From: Pseudomonadales bacterium
GTDB lineage: Bacteria; Pseudomonadota; Gammaproteobacteria; Pseudomonadales; DT-91
Length of the DNA stretch: 5,242 nt
Direction of reading: 5' to 3'
Assembly (NCBI GenBank): GCA_013215025.1
Contig: JABSRR010000082.1
Coordinates: 1-5,242 of the forward strand
Shown here: positions 1-5,242 of the stretch, piece after piece
How the letters are laid out: the number at the start of each line of letters is the position of its first letter
Numbering within the stretch: the stretch's first letter is position 1
The notes under the pieces: generated by a model
The model's input: only the letters and a program-made list of their open reading frames with translations
What the model was told of the DNA's origin: nothing
Database searches by the model: none
Program-made: the position numbers and the translations under genes

Positions 1-1239
1 ATCGACAATATTCCGGGTGCCGACTTGATAGCCCGCTTCAATAGCGTCCAGTGCAGACTGGGTGGAGGTGATTGCTTGCTTACGCGCAGCTACTGTTTGT
101 ATTTGCGTTTGCACATTAATATGGTCAGCGCGAGACTGCTGAATGACTGCGCGTTGCGCGCCGTTTAACTGCGCTTCAGCCGCGTGAAACTGTGCCAGTG
201 CGCTACGGCGATTAGCGCTGGTAGTACCGCCGGTAAAGATAGGCAGTTGCAAATTAATCGCCACAGTGCTTGATTCAAAATCCGGCAGGGCGCCAACCCA
301 ATCATTCTCATCAACAATATTTGAACCCTGCTGAAGCTCGCCTGCAAGAATTTCTCGGTTACTGTACGTATATGAGCCGGTGATGGTCGGTAAATGATTA
401 CTGGCTGCCTGCTTATAATTAAACTTAGCAGCATTCAGCGCATATTCAGAGGAGATCAGATTTAAGTTGCCTTTCAGTGATAAATCGACCCAGCTTTGGC
501 GGTCCATTGGCGTTGGGTCGATAATCGGTAGGTTGTCACCAAAGATGACCACATAGGGATAAATCTTACCGGTTAATAGGGTCAGGTTTTCATACGCGGC
601 CTCGAGTAAGCCTTGATTTGATAAACGGCTGACTTTGGCAAGGTCAGCTGCCGCTTGTGATTCATTTACATCGGTGATGGCGACAAGGCCAACGTTAAAG
701 CGCTGCCGTGTTTGATCCAGTTGCTGTTGAAACGCTGCTTCTTCAGCAATGCTGGAAGATAAATTATTATAAGCGCGCAGTACCGATAAATAAGCGTCAA
801 GCGTTCGCGAGATCAGCTGCTGTTCGTTTTGTCGAAAATCAAACACCGCTTTCTCTGATAGCTGTTGAGCGCTTCTAAAGCTATACCAGGCGTTTAAATT
901 CAAGATGTTTTGCGTCACCGCCGCCGATAGGGTTTCGGTATCTTGGTCCAATGTTGACGCAAGAAAAATATCGTCGCGATTGGTGTCTTGATCTTGCATC
1001 TGGTACTGATATTGCGCGCCGATTTGTGGCAGTAATTGTCCCAGTGCGGCGTTCTCCGCCTCTTGTTCACTGCGTAGCGTTGCAGAGGCGGCTTGAATAA
1101 TCGGGTCGTACTTAACCGCATCTTGATAGAGTTGATAAATATCTGTGGCATTTGCTGAAGATGCCATTATGCAACTGCCAAGCAGGCTTGACTTAGCCAG
1201 AGAGTGCCAATGTTTTAATGAGACAGAAAGTTTGAGCAT
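1..1239 (-). CDS. tolC: TolC family outer-membrane channel protein (C-terminus beyond window)
   Basis: This encodes the first 413 residues of a TolC-type outer-membrane efflux protein, a trimeric beta-barrel plus alpha-helical tunnel. It completes tripartite drug-efflux pumps and type I secretion systems. Reading leftward from the ATG at 1239 there is no stop to the window edge. The protein begins with a signal peptide ending in a likely Ala-Asn-Ala cleavage site (residues 29-31). It then has the first OEP repeat (DIYQLYQDAVKYDP at about 33-46), the very conserved QLDQT-QRFNVGLVAITDV stretch at 173-191, a second repeat from about 250 with QLPIFTGG at 331-338, and the motif GYQVGTRNIVD at 403-413. 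E. coli TolC has GYSVGTRTIVD at the equivalent place, so roughly 50-80 residues are missing. A GGA sits 7 nt before the ATG. Divergence from the yqiB-cpdA-yqiA-parE genes matches the classical tolC locus. OprM-like relatives are less likely given the TolC-specific motifs. Confidence 0.95.
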   Translation of the reverse strand, partial: MLKLSVSLKHWHSLAKSSLLGSCIMASSANATDIYQLYQDAVKYDPIIQAASATLRSEQEAENAALGQLLPQIGAQYQYQMQDQDTNRDDIFLASTLDQDTETLSAAVTQNILNLNAWYSFRSAQQLSEKAVFDFRQNEQQLISRTLDAYLSVLRAYNNLSSSIAEEAAFQQQLDQTRQRFNVGLVAITDVNESQAAADLAKVSRLSNQGLLEAAYENLTLLTGKIYPYVVIFGDNLPIIDPTPMDRQSWVDLSLKGNLNLISSEYALNAAKFNYKQAASNHLPTITGSYTYSNREILAGELQQGSNIVDENDWVGALPDFESSTVAINLQLPIFTGGTTSANRRSALAQFHAAEAQLNGAQRAVIQQSRADHINVQTQIQTVAARKQAITSTQSALDAIEAGYQVGTRNIVD

Positions 1240-1291
1240 GCAGTGATCCGATATTTTTAGAATATAATATTAAGATAATTTTTAGTTTTAT

Positions 1292-1316
1292 CGTAATAGA
1301 TTACGTTAATATTAAC
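1292..1316. repeat. Two adjoining palindromes in the presumed tolC leader
   Basis: The first is CGTAAT-AG-ATTACG (1292-1305), a 6-bp inverted repeat around a 2-bp centre. The second is GTTAATATTAAC (1305-1316), a perfect 12-bp palindrome sharing one base with the first. Both fall between the candidate tolC -10 and the tolC start. A repressor bound there could block tolC transcription, but no regulator gene is in the window. In AT-rich DNA the second palindrome could be chance; the pair side by side is less likely to be. Confidence 0.4.
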
Positions 1317-1340
1317 CTATGCGAAGAAAAAAGGCTGCTT

Positions 1341-1346
1341 ATTATA
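1341..1346 (-). promoter_or_regulatory. Candidate -10 box for tolC
   Basis: Read on the minus strand this is a perfect TATAAT. It would place the start of transcription near 1334 and give a leader of about 95 nt. No good -35 hexamer lies 16-18 nt upstream; TTGCCT is about 22 nt away. If the box is used, an activator or another contact is probably needed. E. coli tolC is activated by MarA/SoxS/Rob and PhoP, but I did not find a convincing marbox here. The call rests on the -10 match alone in an AT-rich region. Confidence 0.35.
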
Positions 1347-1457
1347 CGGTTTTACCCAAGGACTCATTAGGCAAACTGCTAATATTTATTGCATATAAAA
1401 GCGCAACGAAGCAATAAACAAATACATTAGGTTTTATTTCATACAAGTAAGAACACC

Positions 1458-1484
1458 TTAAGGCAATTTGTTAAGGCAATTTTG
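1458..1484. repeat. Tandem 13-bp direct repeat upstream of yqiB
   Basis: TTAAGGCAATTTG at 1458-1470 is followed immediately by TTAAGGCAATTTTG at 1471-1484. The first 12 bases are identical, and one extra T precedes the final G in the second copy. It ends 63 bp before the yqiB start. It may be a double binding site for a regulator or a small slippage duplication; the sequence alone does not decide. Confidence 0.6.
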
Positions 1485-1547
1485 AGACGTTTATTTGATA
1501 TTTCTTAGGTCTCTTTACAAGGTAATTATTTTCGATGGAAATTCGCA

Positions 1548-2207
1548 ATGCGTAAAAAGTATGCGATTGATTTGTCACAGTATTTACTAAGCTGTGAACA
1601 TAATTTTTATTATTTGACCCGTCTGATCGGTCAAAAGCGGCCCTGCTGTCTAACGCGTGCCTACCTACTTGAGTCAGATGGGAAAAACTATGCAAGTGTC
1701 AGCCTTGTGCTGCATTCTGCCAGTAAGTATACCGCGCAGTGCAGACTTCATTTTGAGCGAATGGCTAATACGACTCTTGCATCTGAGAATGCTGCAGCGT
1801 CAAAACATACGTCGGAGCCTCAGCTAGATAAAAAGCCTCAGCTCGATAAAAAGCCTGAGCTCGACAAAAAGCCCCACCGAGATCGCCAACAGCAAGATGC
1901 TAAACTACAAGCTACGGCTCATGCGTTGAATGCTGACGATATTGCCCAGCTTGCTAAGCTTTCCAATCTGCAGTTTGAACTAAAACTGAGTTATGATGCA
2001 AAACTGTTAGAAATTTTATCATTTCAAGGCAGCGCGGTAACGCGACCCTCTTATCCTTACCCGAATCAAAGAATGTATCAGCCTGATGAAAAATTGCAGC
2101 AACAGCAGTTGCTTACCCTATGCCTGCGGGCCAGCTTGCAAGACGGCTTGGCAAATCTGTTGCCTTGGCAGCCTGGAGAGCCAGAGTCGGTGTTGTCTGA
2201 GTTTTGA
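1548..2207 (+). CDS. yqiB: YqiB-like DUF1249 protein with a low-complexity insert
   Basis: This is a 219-residue member of the DUF1249 (YqiB) family, whose molecular function is unknown. The N-terminal part (KKYAIDLSQYLLSCEHNFYY, residues 3-22) matches the family pattern of a Cys-Glu-x-Asn-Phe/Tyr segment. The C-terminal part has LKLSYDAKLLEIL (145-157), where relatives carry a -YHDA-MAEV- segment, and YPYPN-MYQPDEK-Q at 169-185, the clearest family signature. Between them, about residues 74-132 are extra compared with the roughly 140-150-residue E. coli and Pseudomonas proteins. This insert is Ala, Gln and Lys rich and holds three hexapeptide repeats, xLDKKP. The protein is cytosolic, with no signal peptide or membrane segment. 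The ATG at 1548 is the only ATG in frame after the upstream stop and has GGAA 7 nt before it. It is the first gene of the rightward set, and the gap to cpdA is 83 bp. Confidence 0.85.
   Translation: MRKKYAIDLSQYLLSCEHNFYYLTRLIGQKRPCCLTRAYLLESDGKNYASVSLVLHSASKYTAQCRLHFERMANTTLASENAAASKHTSEPQLDKKPQLDKKPELDKKPHRDRQQQDAKLQATAHALNADDIAQLAKLSNLQFELKLSYDAKLLEILSFQGSAVTRPSYPYPNQRMYQPDEKLQQQQLLTLCLRASLQDGLANLLPWQPGEPESVLSEF
1821..1874 (+). repeat. Three 18-bp in-frame tandem repeats inside yqiB
   Basis: The three units are at 1821-1838, 1839-1856 and 1857-1874, and encode QLDKKP, QLDKKP and ELDKKP (residues 92-109). The DNA differs at only a few positions, mostly synonymous (CTA/CTC, GAT/GAC, CCT/CCC), with one Gln-to-Glu change. 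Because the unit is a multiple of three, copy-number change would keep the frame. The units look like a fairly recent slippage expansion, now diverging, inside a probably disordered linker. Confidence 0.9.
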
Positions 2208-2212
2208 ATAAT

Positions 2213-2234
2213 AACTGTGATCAAGACCACTGTT
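2213..2234 (+). promoter_or_regulatory. CRP/Vfr-type cAMP receptor protein binding site
   Basis: The site has a perfect left half, TGTGA (2216-2220), six bases, then CCACT (2227-2231) against the consensus TCACA. The 22-bp site matches the E. coli CRP consensus at 17 positions by my hand count, including both C bases of the right half-site. Its centre, 2223.5, lies about 41 bp before the start predicted from a weak -10 (TAAGCT, 2252-2257), which is the class II activator position. It sits between yqiB and cpdA, 57 bp before the cpdA start codon. Binding is inferred, but the position ahead of the cAMP phosphodiesterase gene makes biological sense. Confidence 0.65.
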
Positions 2235-2251
2235 AATTTGTATCACTGTGT

Positions 2252-2257
2252 TAAGCT
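2252..2257 (+). promoter_or_regulatory. Candidate -10 box for cpdA
   Basis: TAAGCT keeps the first two and last bases of TATAAT, the most important positions, but not the others. It predicts transcription starting near 2264-2265. No clear -35 is present, which is expected when CRP binds over the -35 region. It is supported mainly by its spacing from the CRP-like site. Confidence 0.35.
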
Positions 2258-2277
2258 AGCGCAAAAAAGTGAACAAC

Positions 2278-2283
2278 AGTAGG
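2278..2283 (+). promoter_or_regulatory. Ribosome binding site for cpdA (supports TTG start)
   Basis: AGTAGG ends 7 nt before the TTG at 2291. There is no ATG or GTG in the cpdA frame upstream, so this site decides the start. A second purine run, AAAGG at 2285-2289, is too close to the start codon to serve. Confidence 0.6.
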
Positions 2284-2290
2284 CAAAGGT

Positions 2291-3100
2291 TTGACCTATA
2301 CACTGATACAAATTTCGGATTGTCACTTAGGCGAAAGCCCTGGTGATCGTTTGTTAGGCTTGGATGCCGATCAAAGTCTTGCTTGGGTGTTGGCGCGCAT
2401 AGCTGAAATATTTCCGCATTATGATGCTCTGGTTTGCAGCGGCGATCTTTCAAATGAAGCAGGCTTGCCTGCGTTTAAGCGATTACTGGCCCAGCTAGCC
2501 GAGCGTCCTTGTCAATCGCCTATCTATTGGTTGCCGGGTAATCATGACGACCATAAGGCAATGCGTGAGCTATCAACAACGGCTGATCAACAGCTGCACT
2601 TTTTGGCCAGTTTTTGCTTGGGTGATTGGCAGCTTAGTTGCTTTGATTCAACATTACCGAATAGTCCAGCCGGCTCGCTGTCTGCTGCAGAGTTACATCG
2701 CATGCAGCAAACTCTGATGCAGCATCAAGACAAATCACATTTGTTTTTTATGCACCATCCTGCAGTAGCAATTGGAACCGCTTGGATTGACCCCCAGCAT
2801 ATTGATAATGGCGAGGCCGTGATTGCCTTGTCTGAGCAATATTCGCAGCTTAAGGCGCTGGTCTCGGGGCATGTGCATCAGGCAGTCGACCGGAAGCTTT
2901 CAACTGCCAGTGATGCGCGCATGCTATGCACCCCGGCCACCTCGGTGCAGTTTAAACCTGCCTGCCATGATTTTACCCTAGATGATCAAATGCCGGGTTT
3001 TCGCTGGTTTCAACTGCAGTCTAACGGCCAATTTACTACCGGTGTCGAGCGCATTGCTTACCGCCCATTAGCTATTGATGCCGCTTTGCCTGGCTATTAA
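2291..3100 (+). CDS. cpdA: 3',5'-cyclic-AMP phosphodiesterase CpdA
   Basis: This is a 269-residue class III cyclic nucleotide phosphodiesterase of the calcineurin-like metallophosphoesterase fold. It hydrolyses cAMP to 5'-AMP in the cytosol and so lowers CRP activity. The metal-binding motifs are all intact: D10-x-H12, G51-D52, G83-N84-H85-D86, H155 (MHHP), and G193-H194-V195-H196. The C-terminal TPATSVQFKP (214-223), the following FTLD and the final PGY also match E. coli CpdA, whose length (about 275) is close. Translation starts at TTG 2291 with AGTAGG upstream; the family motif IQISDCH begins at residue 6, so nothing appears lost at the N-terminus. A CRP-type site lies upstream, suggesting feedback, and yqiA follows after 8 bp. 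Confidence 0.95.
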   Translation: MTYTLIQISDCHLGESPGDRLLGLDADQSLAWVLARIAEIFPHYDALVCSGDLSNEAGLPAFKRLLAQLAERPCQSPIYWLPGNHDDHKAMRELSTTADQQLHFLASFCLGDWQLSCFDSTLPNSPAGSLSAAELHRMQQTLMQHQDKSHLFFMHHPAVAIGTAWIDPQHIDNGEAVIALSEQYSQLKALVSGHVHQAVDRKLSTASDARMLCTPATSVQFKPACHDFTLDDQMPGFRWFQLQSNGQFTTGVERIAYRPLAIDAALPGY

Positions 3101-3108
3101 ATAGCACT

Positions 3109-3708
3109 ATGCCAAAGGCTGTTGCGGTTATTTATTTGCATGGCTTTATGAGTTCAGAGCAAGCCCATAAAGCAAAGCTTTGTAGTGATTTTCTTAAGCA
3201 ATATTATCCCTCAACGGTCTTTCATGTGCCTCGATTGCCAGATAAGCCCCGTCAGGCAATTGATTTCCTTGAGCAGTATATTGCAGAGCTGCAACAACAC
3301 TATTGCTGTTGCCTGATTGGCAGCTCATTGGGCGGTTTTTATGCACAGCTGTTTTCCGCTAAATATCACTGTAAGTCAGTGTTAATCAATCCATTAGTTG
3401 ATGCGTCGCAGCGACTTATGATTTATGATGAATCCGAAGTTGGCCAGTTGCAGAACCCCTATACTGGTGAGTATTTTAGTATTGATGTTGATGATCACGA
3501 TGCAGTCGAGGTGGCAGCTAGGATATTACCCGCGCCTGCCAATCAACATTTGGTGCTGCTGCAAATGGCAGATCAGGTGTTAGATGCGCAAATAGCCAGC
3601 CACTATTTTCAGCGTGCTAGCTGTATTATTGAACCTGCTGGAGATCATCAATACCAAAACTTAGAACGCTATCTAAGCCATGTTTTTGCTTGGCTGCTAG
3701 CAGCGTAA
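3109..3708 (+). CDS. yqiA: YqiA family alpha/beta-hydrolase esterase
   Basis: This is a 199-residue small alpha/beta hydrolase of the YqiA (UPF0227-type) esterase family. E. coli YqiA is about 193 residues and acts on short acyl esters; its physiological substrate is unknown. The oxyanion-side motif YLHGFMSS is at residues 9-16. The nucleophile elbow G-S-S-L-G is at 71-75, with S73 as the likely nucleophile. The family motif NPYTGEYF is at 116-123, the probable acid is D155 in ADQVLD, and the catalytic H180 is in GDH. There is no signal peptide, so it should be cytosolic. A run of three cysteines (66-68) precedes the nucleophile elbow, where E. coli YqiA has none; its meaning is unknown. The gene starts 8 bp after the cpdA stop with no clear Shine-Dalgarno, so translation is probably coupled to cpdA. 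Confidence 0.93.
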   Translation: MPKAVAVIYLHGFMSSEQAHKAKLCSDFLKQYYPSTVFHVPRLPDKPRQAIDFLEQYIAELQQHYCCCLIGSSLGGFYAQLFSAKYHCKSVLINPLVDASQRLMIYDESEVGQLQNPYTGEYFSIDVDDHDAVEVAARILPAPANQHLVLLQMADQVLDAQIASHYFQRASCIIEPAGDHQYQNLERYLSHVFAWLLAA

Positions 3709-3728
3709 TTTGCTTAACAACAGTTTTG

Positions 3729-3734
3729 TATATT
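3729..3734 (+). promoter_or_regulatory. Weak candidate -10 box for parE
   Basis: TATATT lies in the 56-bp gap between yqiA and parE, 30 bp before the parE start. No acceptable -35 stands 16-18 bp upstream; TTGCTT at 3710-3715 is only 13 bp away. parE may depend on read-through from cpdA-yqiA instead. No terminator is visible in the gap. Confidence 0.2.
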
Positions 3735-3752
3735 AGTCAGAATTGAGTAAAA

Positions 3753-3758
3753 AAGAGA
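3753..3758 (+). promoter_or_regulatory. Ribosome binding site for parE (supports TTG start)
   Basis: AAGAGA lies 6 nt before the TTG at 3765. The frame is closed by a TGA at 3744-3746, and no ATG or GTG lies between. The next in-frame ATG (codon 24) is inside the conserved RPGMY motif and would remove needed sequence, so TTG is the start. Confidence 0.6.
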
Positions 3759-3764
3759 AAAACC

Positions 3765-5242
3765 TTGAAAGATTATACCTCCGAGTCGATTGAAGTTTTA
3801 ACCGGGCTAGACCCTGTCAGAAAACGTCCAGGCATGTATACAGAAACCACCCGACCCAATCATTTGGCACAGGAGGTGATTGATAACTCGGTTGATGAAG
3901 CGCTGGCTGGCTTCGCTAAACAAATCGATGTGGTATTACATAAAGACGGCAGTCTCAGCGTTACCGATGATGGGCGTGGCATGCCGGTAGATATTCATCC
4001 TGAGCAAGGTTTGCCAGGCGTTGAGGTGATTCTATCCACACTGCATGCTGGCGGTAAGTTTTCGAATGAAAACTATCAATTTTCTGGTGGTTTACACGGG
4101 GTGGGTGTGTCGGTTGTTAATGCCTTGTCGAAGCAGCTTGACGTTACCATTCGCCGCGCAGGACAGGTGCATCATATACAGTTTCAGGATGGTGAAAAGT
4201 CCAAGCCGCTCAGTGTCATCGATAGCTGCGGGCAACGAAATACCGGCACCCAAGTTCACTTTTATCCTGACGCGCAATATTTTGATTCGGTTAAATTCTC
4301 ACTGCACCGCATGCGCCATGTGTTAAGAGCCAAAGCGGTTCTATGTCCGGGGCTGAAAGTCACCTTTCTTGACCAGGCAACGGGTGATAAAGACAGTTGG
4401 TATTATGAGGATGGTTTAAAGGATTATTTATTAGCGGCAACCGATGGCTTTGACAGTATTCCAAACTCACCTTTTGTTGGCACATTTGCAGGCTCAACTG
4501 AGGCCTGTGATTGGGCAGTGCAGTGGTACAAAGATAGCGGTGAGCTCACCCAGGAAAGCTATGTTAACCTCATCCCTACGGCGCAGGGCGGAACCCATGT
4601 CAATGGCCTGCGTACTGGCTTGCTAGAGGCTATGCGCGAGTATTGTGAGTTTAGAAATCTCATTCCGCGCGGGATAAAGTTATCGGCTGATGATATTTGG
4701 GATAAATGTAATTATATTTTGTCAGCGAAATTAGCCGATCCTCAGTTCTCCGGACAAACTAAAGAGCGCCTGTCGTCGCGAGAGGCGAGTGCGTTTATTG
4801 CTGGTGTTGCTAAAGACGCGTTCAGCTTGTGGCTGAATCAACACACTGAAGAAGCCAGCATATTGGCAGAAATGACGATTGCCAATGCGCAATCGCGTTT
4901 ACGTAAAGCCAAAAAAGTGGTGCGTAAAAAGGTAACGGCCGGCCCGCAGCTTCCTGGCAAGCTTGCCGACTGTGCCGGACAAGATGCAATGGCCGGAGAA
5001 CTGTTTTTAGTTGAGGGCGACTCTGCCGGCGGCAGCGCTAAACAAGCACGGGATCGAACCTTTCAGGCCATCATGCCGCTGAAGGGTAAAATCATGAATA
5101 CCTGGGAAGTTGATTCCTCTGAAGTCTTGGGCTCGCAAGAAATTCATGATATCTCTGTCGCATTGGGCATAGACCCTGGCTCTGATGATCTAGACAAGCT
5201 GCGCTATGGTAAGGTCTGTATTCTGGCTGATGCAGATTCTGA
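3765..5242 (+). CDS. parE: DNA topoisomerase IV subunit B, ParE (C-terminus beyond window)
   Basis: This encodes the first 492 residues of ParE, the ATPase subunit that pairs with ParC to form topoisomerase IV, which decatenates replicated chromosomes. The GHKL ATPase domain shows EVIDNSVDEALAG (37-49, with E37 the likely catalytic base and N41 binding Mg), DDGRGMPVDIH (68-78) and the ATP-lid motif GGLHGVGVSVVNA (108-120). The transducer domain carries the conserved QTK (331-333), whose lysine contacts ATP. The TOPRIM part has EGDSAGG (417-423), PLKGK (438-442) and ends in ADADS (488-492), just before the next metal-binding aspartate. About 135-140 residues are missing if the length is as in E. 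coli (630). It is ParE rather than GyrB because of the TETTRPNHL segment (26-34) and the absence of a GyrB-type insert. The usual quinolone-resistance residues look wild type (SQE at 457-459). No frameshift was seen. Confidence 0.97.
   Translation, partial: MKDYTSESIEVLTGLDPVRKRPGMYTETTRPNHLAQEVIDNSVDEALAGFAKQIDVVLHKDGSLSVTDDGRGMPVDIHPEQGLPGVEVILSTLHAGGKFSNENYQFSGGLHGVGVSVVNALSKQLDVTIRRAGQVHHIQFQDGEKSKPLSVIDSCGQRNTGTQVHFYPDAQYFDSVKFSLHRMRHVLRAKAVLCPGLKVTFLDQATGDKDSWYYEDGLKDYLLAATDGFDSIPNSPFVGTFAGSTEACDWAVQWYKDSGELTQESYVNLIPTAQGGTHVNGLRTGLLEAMREYCEFRNLIPRGIKLSADDIWDKCNYILSAKLADPQFSGQTKERLSSREASAFIAGVAKDAFSLWLNQHTEEASILAEMTIANAQSRLRKAKKVVRKKVTAGPQLPGKLADCAGQDAMAGELFLVEGDSAGGSAKQARDRTFQAIMPLKGKIMNTWEVDSSEVLGSQEIHDISVALGIDPGSDDLDKLRYGKVCILADADS

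Larger units (their letters stand above)
1240..1547. other. AT-rich divergent intergenic region between tolC and yqiB
   Basis: This 308-bp region separates the two divergent starts and is visibly richer in A+T than the flanking genes. It contains a candidate tolC -10 box, two adjoining palindromes, a bulged inverted repeat at 1366-1383 (arms ATTAG and CTAAT) and a 13-bp tandem repeat at 1458-1484. No convincing coding sequence, tRNA or rho-independent terminator was seen. E. coli has nudF in this position; here the gap is too short for it (about 600 bp needed) and I recognise no Nudix-box remnant. A convincing sigma-70 promoter for yqiB was not found. The best partial candidate is TTGAGA at 1482-1487, with only a poor -10 about 17 nt downstream. 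Confidence 0.8.

Noticed and set aside
165..1151. Open frames on the minus strand at 165-434 and 915-1151
   Set aside because: They lie inside tolC in another reading frame of the same strand; the tolC frame has clear family motifs throughout, and these do not resemble any protein.
1535..1555. Six-codon mini-ORF (MEIRNA) overlapping the yqiB start
   Set aside because: The ATG shares its bases with the Shine-Dalgarno GGAA of yqiB and has no ribosome site of its own. Chance is the simplest explanation, though translational coupling cannot be excluded.
1471..1695. Minus-strand 74-residue open frame across the yqiB start
   Set aside because: It overlaps the conserved N-terminus of yqiB and runs into the intergenic repeat, with no recognisable motif or good ribosome site.
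1821..1874. CRISPR-like or mobile repeat array
   Set aside because: The 18-bp units are contiguous with no spacers and are in frame within yqiB, so they are coding tandem repeats.
2256..2453. Minus-strand open frame opposite the start of cpdA
   Set aside because: It lies antisense to conserved metal-binding codons of cpdA and has no family resemblance; it is a shadow.
3693..3704. GCTGCTAGCAGC perfect palindrome at the end of yqiA, as a terminator
   Set aside because: It has no loop and no following T-run, and it encodes the last residues of YqiA; it cannot be a rho-independent terminator.
4045..4626. Open frames at 4045-4326, 4092-4277 (minus) and 4444-4626
   Set aside because: All lie inside the uninterrupted parE frame, which matches ParE from end to end; they are shadows.
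1..5242. A new defence, mobile or biosynthetic system
   Set aside because: Every gene belongs to a conserved housekeeping neighbourhood, with no integrase, transposase, toxin-like small ORF or composition break in the coding regions.

Overview
The window is a chromosomal housekeeping segment from a gammaproteobacterium. The evidence is the gene content and order: a leftward tolC-type outer-membrane channel gene, then a rightward set yqiB (DUF1249) - cpdA - yqiA - parE. This is the arrangement known from Escherichia, Pseudomonas and many other gammaproteobacteria. Protein resemblances were judged from memory of the family sequences, with no search. The AT-rich intergenic DNA and moderate GC would fit a marine or free-living lineage, but genus cannot be assigned from this sequence.

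Layout. Positions 1-1239 (minus strand) hold the first 413 codons of tolC, and its C-terminus lies beyond the left edge. Positions 1240-1547 are a 308-bp AT-rich divergent intergenic region. It contains a good -10 box for tolC, two adjoining palindromes in the presumed tolC leader, a bulged inverted repeat further upstream, and a 13-bp tandem repeat ahead of yqiB. Positions 1548-2207 encode YqiB with an unusual low-complexity insert. Positions 2208-2290 carry a strong match to a CRP/Vfr site just ahead of cpdA (2291-3100). yqiA follows after 8 bp (3109-3708). parE starts at 3765 and runs off the right edge after 492 codons.

How the genes relate. CpdA hydrolyses cAMP, and a CRP-type site sits directly upstream of it at class II spacing from a plausible -10, so a cAMP negative-feedback loop is the natural reading. 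YqiA is a small serine esterase, YqiB is uncharacterised, and ParE is the ATPase subunit of topoisomerase IV. Their shared transcription is conserved but they do not form an obvious pathway. TolC is transcribed divergently and serves efflux and type I secretion.

Main departures from the textbook locus: nudF (ADP-ribose pyrophosphatase), which in E. coli lies between tolC and yqiB, is absent; YqiB is about 219 residues instead of roughly 140-150; cpdA and parE both appear to use TTG starts. I see no mobile element, RNA gene, CRISPR array or new multi-gene system. The interest here is regulatory and evolutionary.
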